Shown here piece after piece: positions 1 through 11,257 of a stretch of DNA of 64,000 bases. Position 1 is the stretch's first letter. Every line of letters begins with the position of its first letter. The notes below the pieces were generated by a model. That model had not been told where the DNA came from, made no database searches, and saw only the letters and a list, made by a program, of their open reading frames with translations. The stretch comes from Dermatemys mawii (lineage: Eukaryota; Chordata; Testudines; Dermatemydidae), in contig ML677386.1 in NCBI GenBank assembly GCA_007922305.1, positions 9,060,222 through 9,124,221 of the forward strand, read 5' to 3'. The translations under genes were made by a program, and so were the position numbers.

Positions 1-2275
1 ATAACATTTCCAGTCATGAAAATGTTCCAGAAGTCAAAATCCAGAGAAGCAAGAAGATAAGAAAGGATAGAATTTTTAAAGAAAATAGGAGCCACTTATC
101 CATGTTATTCCTGTGTTACAGTCCAACAATGAATTTTCCCCACTAACATATTTCTGCATTGACTCTGGGCTTTGAACAATAAGGCTCTGGCCCTTTTTTA
201 AATAATTTTCAGAAGTGTGCATCTCAGCTGCTAATACCCATTTTGTTTGTATAGCAGCATGTTTGTATCTGTTTTTAGTTGACTGCTCCCCATTCTTTAG
301 TCTTCTCTTTTGTTTTGGTAATTTGGATGTTTGAAAATTTTGTCCTTAATTTTATAGCAATTGTGAAATAAATTTTCAATAAAAAAACCTATGTAAATTC
401 TTTGTATTCAGAATCACTCTCAGGGATTGTCTACGTAGGAACTCTTAGGAAATTTAATACAAATGGATTTTTAAATTGGATTAGTTATACTGTATTAAAT
501 CAGATTAAACTGTATTAAATCCCTGTGTAGATCCTCATAGTCAGAATTAAAGTGGTTTTAATTTGGTTTAGCTCAGTGCACTTTGAAAATGTCAACAAAG
601 GGTTTAATGCAGTTTAACGAAGCCATTTTGAATACACACCTTTAATTAATTTAGATTCATTTTCCTTCTTACGCTGTGTAGACAAGTTCTTAGCATATTA
701 AAAGGAATTTCTTTATATGGATTGAAAAAGCTTCCTTCTTTGCTGAATCTCATTGAACAATATTTTATGTATGTAACTCTTTACATGCATTGATATCACA
801 AAGTCCTTTGCAAGAAGATAAAAGAATCCAATGACCATTGTTTACAAATAAAATAATTAAGATATATGTAAATCATGTAATTTAGATCTAATCAGCAATG
901 TCATTTATACAATACAATATACATTTATTTTGTACACTTTCATACAAATTTAATCACAAGAAGTTTTACAGAGTTACTTCAAATAATAATATTACAGCAC
1001 TAAATAATGAATAATAGGAAAGGGGAGGAAATTAGAAAAATTGTTTTCAGCTGAGATACAATATGAAATTAAGAGCTATGGAGGCTATTTCTAGCAGCCA
1101 GAGGTGCAGCTTTACCAATAGTGAACTGCCTGATATGAGGAACAGTTGTTAAACAGAGAAAGGTGCAAGGAGGGGATAGAGAGAGGTAAGGTCCATGAAG
1201 TAGGCAGAGGCAAGTCCATAGAAGATTTTACAAATACAAAGGGAATATAGGAGAGGAAGATGGGGAGAATGGAGGAGTGAGAAGGTACCAATGGAAAAGT
1301 TGGTTTTGACAGTGGCACATTAGTGATGTTGTAGTATGTAGTAAGAGAATAAAGTAGGTGAGGAGGAGGAAGTGATTTTAAAGAACCAGGTGTCCAAGTG
1401 GTCTCAGGGTACAAGGGGAAATGGCAGGGGAGAATAAAAGGAAAAGAAATAACTGATTAGAGAGATTTGGAGTAAGTGTCAAAGGGAGAGGAGAATTTTT
1501 TTTTTTTAAAAAAAAGGCAATCTTGGAATAAAAGAAATAGGATTCCTTGAGCCTTGTTGGGGAAAGAAATTGAAAAGTTTTTGGATAGAGAAGAGAGTTA
1601 ATAGTGCTCCAGAGCAAACAAAGGTTGTTACCAAGCTTGGAAACAAGGGACCAGCAGAAACAAGGTTTAGGTGCCCTGGAAACATCAGTATGGCATAAAA
1701 TATGTAATGAAACTTATGAGATTTCCAACTTTTTGGTGGCCATGGAAATGAGATATACAACATTGTTTTAGTAGGCATTGACATGTGAAATTGAGACACT
1801 CACTGGTGTGTATAACAGGCTTTCCTCATTACTCCCAGCCCCAAAATCAAAAACAAACACACCCCCAAACAACCCAAATTCCTACTCCTAAATAGTCAAT
1901 ATCAAAGCTCTTTCTATGGTAAAAGCAAGGAAAAAACCAGTCTCCTTGCTAGAACTAAGTCCAAGTTTTCCATTCCCCACAGTCTATTCTTTTCCTCTTC
2001 CTCCTTTTGTGTGTGTGAGCTGAGTCCTGCTGTTTGAGCTCCAGCTGTATCTTCTCTCCCAGATATTCCTAAACCCAGACCTGTCAGGACAATAGGGTTG
2101 CTGGGACAGTGCCTGACAGCCTCATGTGATCCATGGAACATTAAAGAGTGGGTTTGGATGAGCAGTGGAAAGTGTAGTTGTAGGCATAAAAAAAAAAAAC
2201 AAGGCGGGGCAGAAGGCTAATGTGGCAGAGTGAATGTTAAAGGATCAAAAGCAAATCAAGCTGGAAAATCTAGAT

Positions 2276-3150
2276 CATAGAATATCAGGGTTGGAAGGGA
2301 CCTCAGGAGGTCATCTAGTCCAGCCACCTGCTCAAAGCAGAACCAATCCCCAACTAAATCATCCCAGCCAGGGCTTTGTCAAGCCTGACCTTAAAAACTT
2401 CTAAGGAAGGATATTCTACCACCTCCCTAGGAACCCATTCCAATGCTTCACCAACCTCCTAGTGAAAAAGTTTTTCCTAATATCCAACCTAAACCTTCCC
2501 CACTGCAACGTGAGACCATTACTCCTTGTTCTGTCATCTGGCACCACTGAGGACCGTCTAGATCCATCCTCTTTAGAACCCCCTTTCAGGTAGTTGAAAG
2601 CAGCTATCAAATCTCCCCTCAGTCTATTATGTAGACTAAACAATTCTAGTTCTCTCAGGCCCCTAATCATTTTTGTTGCCCTCAGTCTATTATGTAGACT
2701 AAACAATTCTAGTTCTCTCAGGCCCCTAATCATTTTTGTTGCCATTCTCTGGACGCTTTCCAATATTTCCACATCCTTCTAGTAGTGTGGGCTACAAAAC
2801 TTGACACAGTACTCCAGATGAGGCCTTAACCAGTGTTGAATAGAGAGGAACAAGCACATCCCTCGATCTGCTGGCAGTGTCCCTACTTATACAGCCCAAA
2901 ATGCCGTTAGCCTTCTTGGCAACAAGGGCACACTGTTGACTCATATCCAGCTTCTCATCCACTGTAACCCCTAGGTCCTTTTCTGCAGAACAGCTGCCTA
3001 GCCATTTGGTCCCTAGTCTGTAGCAATGCATGGGATTCTTCCGTCCTAAATGCAGGATTCTGCACTTGTCCTTGTTGAACCTCAACAAATTTCTTTTGGC
3101 ACAATCCTCTAATTTGTCTAGGTACAAATGTTTGAGAGAACAGGTGTTAA
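2276..3150 (-). mobile_element. CR1 LINE, 5'-truncated, 3' end of ORF2 and 3' UTR
   Basis: The left end carries the sauropsid CR1 3' terminus (reads on + as TAGAATATCAGGGTTGGAAG followed by GGACCTCAGGAGGTCATCTA). On the minus strand the C-terminal part of the reverse-transcriptase ORF is readable. Segments include RFNKDKCRILHLG, EKDLGVTVDEKLDMSQQCA and VLVPLYSTLV, then further on GDLIAAFNYLKGG and FFTRRLVKHWN. Frames are broken, so it is dead. A 63-bp exact tandem duplication lies inside (2616-2741). The element is antisense to DISC1. Confidence 0.93.
2616..2741 (-). repeat. 63-bp exact tandem duplication inside CR1
   Basis: CCCTCAGTCTATTATGTAGA begins at 2616 and again at 2679, and the two 63-bp copies are identical as read. 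On the minus strand this duplicates 21 codons in frame (ATKMIRGLRELELFSLHNRL plus one residue). Confidence 0.9.
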
Positions 3151-3439
3151 TGTTAATTTCTGAAGGCTTAAGCAATGTTCAAGTATAAACATGGCTATTA
3201 ATACATAACATTAATGGTAATATCGTAACCAACTACATTAAAACGCTGGGTTTCTAAAAATATGGTCTTCATGGGTTTTTGAGTGGATTAAGCATTACTT
3301 TTCTTGATTTTCTTTCTGTCCTTCTTCCTGGCCTTCCTTGGGGTGGTTACCTTTGTAGGGCCAGCTAGACACTGCATGGACATACAGTTTGAGAAAGATC
3401 TTTTCCCCAAAGAGCAGAATCTAAATAGATGAAACAGAC

Positions 3440-3600
3440 AGAGTCGAAGGCAAAACAGGCACAGAGGGATGTAGTGACTTTCTGTAGCTCACACAGTAAC
3501 TCAGTGGCAGAGCTAGAAATACAATGCAAAACGCCTGATTCCCAGTCCCATGCCCTTTTTACTAGACCACATTGCCTTCTGATATTAAATGGTATCCCGT
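3440..3600 (-). repeat. MIR-type SINE, antisense
   Basis: The order matches an antisense MIR: GTGACTTTCTGTAGCTCACA, then CAGTGGCAGAGCTAGAA, then a tail ending near CTAGACCACATTGCCTTCT. Diverged. Confidence 0.65.
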
Positions 3601-3885
3601 ATCCTTTGTAACGACTTTCCCTGGTTATTTCTGTCAGACCTATTGCCTCACTCCATTGGCATTTTTTACCTAGGGAAAACTCTTCTTAGTGTCACTTCAA
3701 ATTTTTCCTGAGCGGAGGGTAAATAAGGCATCCTGAATAGGGCTTGCAGACCGTGGCAAATTAGTGGCCCAGTCTTTAATACATTTTCCAAGTCATATAC
3801 TGTGTGTAGGATGAATCAATAGTAAACCTTTCATTTTCCTGAATGCCATTAATTCTAAGCTTTTTTTCTTGATGCCTGCACTTAA

Positions 3886-4016
3886 GCCCTGATTCAGGAA
3901 AACACTCGACCATATACTTGAAGTTAAGCCCACGCTTACATCTCCTTGATGTCAGTTGGACTTATTCAGGTGCGTTAAATGAGCACATGCAATGTGCTTT
4001 CCTGAATCAAAGCTTT
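3886..4016. repeat. Palindromic amniote repeat (fold-back)
   Basis: Ends are inverted copies: CCTGATTCAGGAAAACACTC on the left and GTGCTTTCCTGAATCAAAG on the right. This belongs to a large family of short inverted repeats in this window that carry 'cctgattcag/ttgacttcaatg' wording. Confidence 0.5.
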
Positions 4017-4030
4017 AGTCCTGATCCCAA

Positions 4031-4113
4031 TAGGGTTGCTAATTGAGGTTGGACATGTCGCTGGAAGTTTCATCACATGACAATCTTTAATTCCTGGAGA
4101 GTTGGCAACCCTA
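4031..4113. mobile_element. MITE, about 83 bp
   Basis: TAGGGTTGCTAATTGAGG at the left and GAGAGTTGGCAACCCTA at the right are inverted copies with a few mismatches. A TA dinucleotide borders both ends, as in Tc1/mariner-type insertion, but this could be part of the inverted repeat. Confidence 0.55.
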
Positions 4114-6721
4114 TCTCCTGTTAGGAATCAGTTCTCAAAGTTAGATATTTATTTGCTTCTATTTAATATGTGTTGCCACTGCTAGAAAGTTTTTGCATGT
4201 GTATTTATTGATTATGAATTTCATTATGCTTGGTTTTATTTTTAAGCTCACTTTATTGGCTTTCATGATATGGCTCCTCACAGAGGTTCAGTCTGTCAGT
4301 TAAAAGAACAGTATCTTTTACACAAAGAATGTTTTGACCGCTGTGGATCATGAGCCCTTTTTCTTCACGTTCCAGTCATCAGAAGACATCTCTGAAATAA
4401 GCTGCACTGAGATTTACAAAAAATGCTGCTTCCTTGTCTAGCTCCTTATTTTTTATAAAAATATTTTGGCTATTCTTACGTGAGCATATATTTTCATTTA
4501 GGCTGAAGTGTGCAAGAGCTAAATATGACTTTTGTGTGTCTGCAGCACTTTGAGTAGGAAATCTATTTGCCTGGACTTCCAGCTAACACTCTGAATAGTT
4601 TGAGCAATATTCTGCATATTCATGCAGAACTCCTACTGACATCACTGGGAATCTTACACAATGTCTAAGTGGAGATATAGCCTGTAAACTTAACAGACTC
4701 CTCAGTGGACAAATCCCCCTTTATATGTATAATTTCAGGTCATGCTTTTTATATAAAGAGTACACTTATAAATAGCTTATAAAGTGTTAGTATACGTTTT
4801 AATAAATGGTTAATCAATTCCTATAGATTTTTATAGAGTCCAACAAATCAATAGGTTTTTGTAATACCTTGATTGATGTACTTAACACATACTGTTATAT
4901 CCGTAATATACATATAACATCTATTAGTCAATTATTAATATTGCATAATGTATTTATAAATGTAACTTCAGTATAAAGTGTGACCTAATCTTGACCTGTC
5001 CATAATGTAGGTCCAATCCTACAGAGCTGCACTGTGCTTAATTTTAAGAATAGTCCCATCCACTTCACTAGGATTACAAACATCCATAAACTTAAGCATT
5101 TACAAAGTGGATTTAATATGAATAAGCCAAACACTGTAATTCAATTACATTTAATTATATATCTAAAATGTTGAAATAGTCAAAAAATTGGACCACCATT
5201 TTTTATTTATTTGGCTTGTGGTTTTGTGTTTGCAGTTTTCAATATATTTGTTTAAAAAATGCCCCCTAAATTTTCAGTAATTTTAAAATAAAAAATTATT
5301 CAAGTATAGCCCCAAGAATTAAATAGACTCAGAACATCAAAAGCATCTGTGCATTTACTGCTTTCAGTTGAAAAGTTCAGCAACATAGTCTATTAACATA
5401 CATATTTGATAACCTAGTTCAGGATACATCAGAAAGTACCAGAGTTTTACTAGTACTGTATAGTGGCGAAATAAAAATGTCCTTGAAATATACCCAAAGC
5501 TATTAAAGACATGTACAGTATTTATGGAATGCTGAAATCTGTATAAATCTTAATCATCAACTCATGTTGACCAAAGGACTTGGGTTGCAGGTGAATAACA
5601 TGTACTCAAGACACAGCTGCTTTATAGTAGTTCAAGCACCATTTGTTTTTCTGGCAGTAATTATTACATATATTATTATTTTTATCCAAATTGTATTGGT
5701 GGAATTTTCTATTAAGTTGAACAATCAAAGCAGGCTACCTTTGGAAGTTTCAAATCAAGTCTTGAGTTATATAAAATGAGTATCTCATGAAATGCAGTAC
5801 AATTGATTGGTGCTGACAAACTTTTTTATGAGAGGCAAGAAAATTGTCAGAGGTATACCTACAGGGAAAGTTCTTAACTATGTAACCATTATGCTGTGAC
5901 TGACAAGCACCATCTAGTACAGAAAGAAGTAAGGTTTATTTTATTTTACCTGGTAGGTGGAGAGTTGACTGGAGGTAATATGGAATTCTTATGTGGCATG
6001 TGTTGAAGATTCCCCCCGCCCCTTTTAATTAGCATTGCTCAGAACCCATTGGGATTCAGACAGCAATTTGAAGACCTCATGTCACATTCCACCTTAAATA
6101 AGTATGCAGCCATACAGACAGTAAGCACTAATCCAGTGGCTCAGTTTCTGACTCCCTATTATTCACACTTGTACTCTAACTTCAGGTTTGTGTTGGTAAG
6201 TTTTATTGGTGCAGTAGAGAATACTGTTGGTCAAAGTAAGAACTGGTCACTCAAATAACCATTTTATTATTAACTGTGAAATTAATTTATTCTGTGTTCA
6301 GAGTAAAAATCTTAAATATCTGTGGTAAACTAATATCTTTCTTAGTCAAGAAAGTTGGAATAAAATATATATTTAAATTTTTTAATTTATAAATTTAACT
6401 CCTTCAGCTGGAAAAAACAGGAACAGTACTATACTATAAAGCAAGGTTATGGAAAATAGACAAAAAAGGTAGGAAAGGCTGAGAGAGAGTAAAAACAGCC
6501 CTAATTTAATTAATAAGACTTGATTGACTGATGCTTTAGATTTTTGTCTGTTTCACTCCAGCGAGAATCTGAAAAGTTATACATTATTTTCTTAAAAATA
6601 TAATTTGATCAACATGTTTAATGCAGCAAATAATATTTTAGTTGACGGGATAACAGTCTTTCTCAGAACAGTTGAGGAAGATTGAGTACTTTTTTACAGT
6701 ACAGATATACAGCCTCTGGGA

Positions 6722-6815
6722 ATGAATAAGGCTCTGATCTTGTTCCCACTGAGGTCAATGACAAAATTTCTGTTGACTTCAGTGAAATTAGAATAGGGTC
6801 TAATCCACATCTACC
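6722..6815. repeat. Palindromic repeat, 'gatc-tgttcccact / ttgacttcag' family
   Basis: CTGATCTTGTTCCCACTGAG and, inverted, TTGACTTCAGTGAAATTAGA flank a short centre. Same style of fold-back as 53286-53372. Confidence 0.4.
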
Positions 6816-7054
6816 TACAGTACACAACACAGAAGGTAACAGCATTTTATCAACAGATTTTTCTTGACATCCACTTTGCAGTAGATAAATCCCCTATTGC
6901 TTCTCTGCTTGAAATAACTCATTACCATTTTTAAAAGAGCTGAGCTCTTTATGAGAGCATTGACCTCCCTTTTGGTTAGGTTTAAAAAAAAGTTATGTGA
7001 TAGTAACTATTCTCCCTGAAACGAATTTTTATTTTCCTTTGGCTTTTATTTCAG

Positions 7055-7307
7055 TTGTGGGAACCAGCTGCTCGAAAGAGTGTGGGAAGCTGACTTGGAG
7101 GCCTGTCAGCTGTTGATCCAAGGGTTTCAGCTGAAAGAAGCTGGTTGCTGTGTTTCAGAGGAAGAAGAGGGCCAAACAGATGAGATGGATGCTGTTGATG
7201 ACTGTTCGGACACACAGAGAGGAGAAGAAAGCTGCTTTCCAAAAGGCACAGAGCGGGGCGCTGTTCCGGGCCCTATTGCTCAAACCAAATGCCATGAAGT
7301 CAAAGAG
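7055..7307 (+). CDS. DISC1: DISC1, internal exon (equivalent to human exon 10), partial gene
   Basis: This exon encodes part of the C-terminal coiled-coil half of DISC1, a scaffold at centrosomes and in neurons that binds NDEL1/NDE1, LIS1 and kendrin-type partners (family knowledge). The first base completes a split codon (phase 2 intron). The frame then gives 84 codons without a stop, beginning CGNQLLERVWEADLEACQLL, which I recognise as very close to human DISC1. The acceptor is a pyrimidine-rich run ending TTTCAG at 7050-7054. The donor is AAAGAG|GTATCT at 7307/7308, weaker than consensus, and the exon ends in phase 0. The first 30 residues are conserved. The rest is an acidic, poorly conserved linker (EEEEG, DAVDDCSD), as expected for this disordered stretch, and it looks longer than the human one. 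The next exon continues in frame. Confidence 0.95.
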
Positions 7308-8485
7308 GTATCTAGAGTTTTCTGCGGATTGTTGAATGATGTCACTGTTTTTCATTTTGAGAGGGAAGGTTAAGGGTTGGCAAAGCAGATTAAGAATTAA
7401 CTTTAGATTTGGCCTCAAATAAAAACAAAAATAAAATAGCTTTGTGAAAACTCTCTCAATCCTTTTTCCTTTCACCTTCCTTTTTAAAATTAAGAAAGAA
7501 CGAATGAAAGAAAATGAAATGTACATATCGATTTTTGGGAGAAAATATTCTCATAAGATTCTTTATGGATTTAACACAAATTATCAACCATGTCTCCTTT
7601 CACTTACATCAGTTTCATGCTAGTGTGATTCCACTGACTTTTTATTCCTGATTTGCATCAGCACGAGTAAAAGCAGGGTCCCTAATGTCAGTGGAATGGT
7701 CTGCCTTTCCAGTTCAGATGCTGGCAGACTTCCAGTTTGTATCAAATATTAAAAAGGAAAAAATGAGGAAGCTTAAAGAGCTTGACATATTTCTTTTAAG
7801 TTTTGTGGTTTGCTTTGGAATTTCTGTCTTAAATATTTACAACTGCCCAGTAATCATTTAGCAGCACTGCAAGGATAAGCAAGCTGCTAAGGAGTCATTC
7901 CATCCAACACCACCATTGGATGTGACCAAAAAAAACCAACCACCCCATGGCATGCATTGTTTTATTTCTTTAGAATTTTGTTGACAAAAATTAAACGTGT
8001 GCTTAAGAGCACTTAGTGTTAACAGCCATTGAACTCTACACCACGTAGAAAATTGATATGTAATTGTGCTTTTGTATTGACTGAGATTTAGCAGAAGGCA
8101 GGCCATTACCCTACTGTAAATTCCCTTCTGGTCCACTAAAATTCTATTCTGAATCAAGCTGTGAATGTTAATTTCAACCTTTCATAAAATAAAACATTTT
8201 ACCTAACTGGACAAGTTGTAACACAGAGGGCATTTTCATCCTAAATGGCCAGCTGTGGTTTTTAATTTTATCTGCTATTCTTGGTGAATCTGCAAAGATA
8301 ATGCCAGCATTTCTGTTGCTTGGGTAAAGCTTGACTCTTCTTCCAAAAGTGCAGCTGAGAATCTGGGGAGGTTTGGGACTGAGTGTGACTGATTCTTCTA
8401 CAGTCAAGGCTAATAGAGACAAATTCCAGTCTCAGTTGCAACAGCATAAATCTGGATTAATTCCATTGAAATCAACCAAATTGCT

Positions 8486-9351
8486 CTGGCATTACAAAGG
8501 AGGACAAAGAAGGATTACAGATTGTTTGTTTTAATGAGCCATAAATCCAGTGTCTTTATTAAGTCCATGATTTTTGGTGTTTAGTGGAGTTACGAATTTA
8601 AGTTCCTAGGCTCATCTTTTGAAGATGATCAGGTTTCCTTCGAGAAACATGACTGAAAGGTCAGATGTGGAGTGATAATTTTATGAAAAGTGTTCACCCA
8701 TCAGCAATATGGTGTTTTGTCCTATTTTTCTGTAAGAGTTTATTCAAGAACTCAGTGATTGGTTTTACCCACATAGTTATTGTTGGGCATTTAGTGCACT
8801 GGATGAGATCAACCACATGGTGTGATAGCATTGTAGGACCCATGGATCTTGAAAGGTGTGTTGGGGCATGGGGGAGGTGATAATTGTAGCTATGAAGATT
8901 TTCTGCAGGTTTTGAATCTGTTGTTATGGCAGTGTCTGATGTAACTTTGAGTTGCTATATCCTGTTCTAGGGGGAGCTTGCTGTTGATGATGATGATGAT
9001 ACTGGTGGCATTGGAGGGCTGTTTAAAGGCCTGAAGGGGGGTTTTGGGAAAGAGTTCTTTCAGGATGGAGTCCCCATCGAGTATGGGTTGTAATTATTTA
9101 GTGATACCCAGTATGGTTTCCAGAGTGGAGTGGTAGGAGACAAGTAGGTGACAAGTGCAGTCAGAGGGGTTTTCTTTCCTGTATCAAAGCAGGTTCTCTC
9201 TGGGTATTTGGGTGGCCCATTTAATCATTCAGTCTGCTTCTCTGGTAGAGTGTCATTGTTTGGTGAAGACAGTTTTAAGTGTGTTAACAGGCATATCCTG
9301 GACTTTCTCCTTGGAGCATATTCTTCGATATCTGAGGGCCTGGCTATAGAT
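8486..9351 (-). pseudogene. Decayed Penelope-like or related GIY-YIG retroelement fragment
   Basis: On the minus strand broken frames contain the spacing typical of a Penelope-type GIY-YIG endonuclease and C-terminus: a VHCTKCP-like start, then an HHIADGW stretch where VGEHF is usual, then LNKDTGFMAH close to the end. Several stops and shifts interrupt it. Its terminal 110 bp (8511-8620) recur in direct orientation at 9919-10030, beyond a GC-rich insert. It is much older than the element at 19832. The assignment rests on pattern recognition of a few motifs, so other GIY-YIG retroelements are possible. Confidence 0.4.
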
Positions 9352-9832
9352 CAGGGGTCGGCAACCTATGGCATGCGAGCCAATTTAGGCTGGCACGTGG
9401 AGAGAGCTCAGCCCCCCCGCGGCTTTGGGGTTTCCCCCGCTGGTGCCTTGCCAGCCGCCACCTGCCCCACTCAGCTCCCACTGTCAGTTTGGGTTCCCTA
9501 TACCCGCACTGGCAGCAGGAGTTGAGTGGGGCAAGCGGTGGGACCCAGGCTGGCAAGGCGCCAGTGGGGGAACCCCAGAGCAGTGGTGGACTGAGCGCTC
9601 AGCCCGCCGCTGCTTTGGCGTTTCCCGTGCAGGCTCCTGCCAGCCGGGGTCTCAGCTCCTGCTGCCAGCCTGGGCTCCCTGTCCCAAGCTGGCAGCGGGA
9701 GCCGAGTGGGACAGGTGGGGGACCCCGGCTGGAAAGGTGCCAGCGGGGGAAACCTCAAAGCTGCAGCGAGCTGAGCACTCAGCCTGCCACCGCTTTGGAG
9801 TTTCCCCTGCAGGTTCCTGCCAGCCAGGGTCC
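9352..9832 (+). mobile_element. GC-rich hAT-type nonautonomous element, right end not found
   Basis: Starts CAGGGGTCGGCAACCTATGG, a hAT-style terminus. The interior consists of imperfect tandem units starting at about 9408, 9597 and 9777 (spacing 189 and 180 bp), each with GCTCAGCC...GCTTTGG...TTTCCC. No inverted right terminus or 8-bp duplication is seen, so the element is truncated near 9832. GC content is far above the surroundings. The overlapping long frames here follow from the composition and are not genes. Confidence 0.6.
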
Positions 9833-9918
9833 TACAAATAAGGAGTTAACACGTTGCAAGAGTCCGTTCAAGCAAAGTGGATAGTTTACACCTCTACAGT
9901 TGTATGACAAAGGAAGGT

Positions 9919-10035
9919 TAATGGATTACAGATTGTTGTAATGAGCTATAAATCCAATGTCTTTATTCAGTCTACGTTTTTTGGTGTCTAGCAGAGTTCT
10001 GAACTTAAGTTCCCAGACTCATCTTTCGAAGGTGT
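9919..10035 (-). repeat. Second copy of the 8511-8620 retroelement terminal segment
   Basis: ATAAATCCAATGTCTTTATT and ACTTAAGTTCCCAGACTCAT correspond to ATAAATCCAGTGTCTTTATT and TTTAAGTTCCTAGGCTCAT near 8540-8615, roughly 80 percent alike. Followed by GGCTCATTACAGTAATCTG (from 10050), which is inverted relative to ATTACAGATTGTTGTAATG at 9924. Confidence 0.6.
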
Positions 10036-11216
10036 TTTTCACCTTCTGGCTCATTACAGTAATCTGTAATATCCTGGAACCAACAAAGCTACCACAAGAC
10101 CAGAAACAAATTTTACCACGATTTTCTCAATTGCTCCCCAGATAAAGTTGTTGAGTTTCCCAATACTGCTTGCTTCCTATGTTGACCAAGTGATTAGGTG
10201 CTTCATTTCATTTTAGAAAAATCAGGCCAACTTACACATTTGAGACAAATGATACTGCTTACAATGGCATGGGAAATTTAATTCCAGAGCTGCTTCAGCT
10301 TCAGTTGTACTATCTTAGCTTCCCAGATCCTTGTGTTTCCCCCAATGCCTTTCATTCAGTTTTGGAGGTCTTAAGATCTGATCCCATATAGCTCCTTTAA
10401 ATAAGACATATATACTCATGCCTTTAGTTTGACATTATTACATTTTCAAGATTTTGTTTGTTTTTGTGGAGTGTAAAATCTGTACAAAATTTTTTATCAT
10501 TGGTTTTGTGGTTTAGACAGTAGTAGCATAACAGGCTAGTAGCACCTGAACAGGAATACTGGGTAGTGTATGTCTAATGAGAGAAGGCATGGAGTGTATT
10601 TTTCACAAACACCTCCGAACAGCCACTTATAGATTGGAATATTTAATAAACATATGATACCTTTCTATAGCCATGGCATTTTATTATATTATTATTATTA
10701 TTGAGAAAGAGAAACTGGGTAAGGAAGGAAGCAAGTCCTCTGATCTGTAAATGCACTTACATTAGAGGTCTGGCATCTCTTTTCCAGCATTTAAGCTCTC
10801 TATCATGATGCATAACTGGAACTTTTGTGGTTGTTTAAAAATAGCTGTGTCTATGGCAAAATAGCTTGTGTGCCTTTTAGTTACTCTTTCATTTGACCAC
10901 TGAAAGGGTTTTAAGCTATCTCTTAGGGAACATCTTAATGATGATCATTAGTAATCAACCACATGATAATTTATCATGTGACAAGGGATGGAGATTAGAT
11001 ACTCACTTAAGGAAGAACGTGCATTTACCAAATTCTTTGATGGTATTCTTTAAGTCTTTATAAGATACATATCTTGATAAGATGAGCTCATTTTTATAGG
11101 GGTGACACCCTTTAACTATCTTATCTCTATTCTAGGCTATAGGGTATCAAAAAAGGAGTGGTATCCTTTGAAGTATATTAACTTCTTTCCAAAAAAGAGG
11201 AATCATTTGTTTTGGA

Positions 11217-11257
11217 AAGGAAACGAGGAATACTTGTGGCACCTTAGAGACTAACCA
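11217..11257 (-). mobile_element. 41-bp insertion of a Penelope/SINE-end family with 12-bp target duplication
   Basis: ATACTTGTGGCACCTTAGAG followed by ACTAACC is the same end sequence seen at 37250 and, diverged, at 19880. It is bounded by the perfect direct repeat ATTTGTTTTGGA at 11205-11216 and 11258-11269. Confidence 0.65.

Larger units (their letters stand above)
1..7054 (+). other. DISC1: DISC1 intron 9 (3' part)
   Basis: AT-rich intronic sequence upstream of the exon at 7055. I found no further DISC1 exon here. Apart from the CR1, MIR, MITE and palindromic repeats listed separately, nothing recognisable stands out. The open frames at 1100-2140 and 5560-6260 have no coding signature. 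Confidence 0.8.

Noticed and set aside
7150..7335. 61-aa frame overlapping DISC1 exon 10
   Set aside because: Shadow frame of the conserved DISC1 reading frame.
9425..9884. Overlapping 125-138 aa frames, CpG-island-like
   Set aside because: Tandem units of a hAT-like repeat. The frames repeat with the unit, and no protein family is recognisable.
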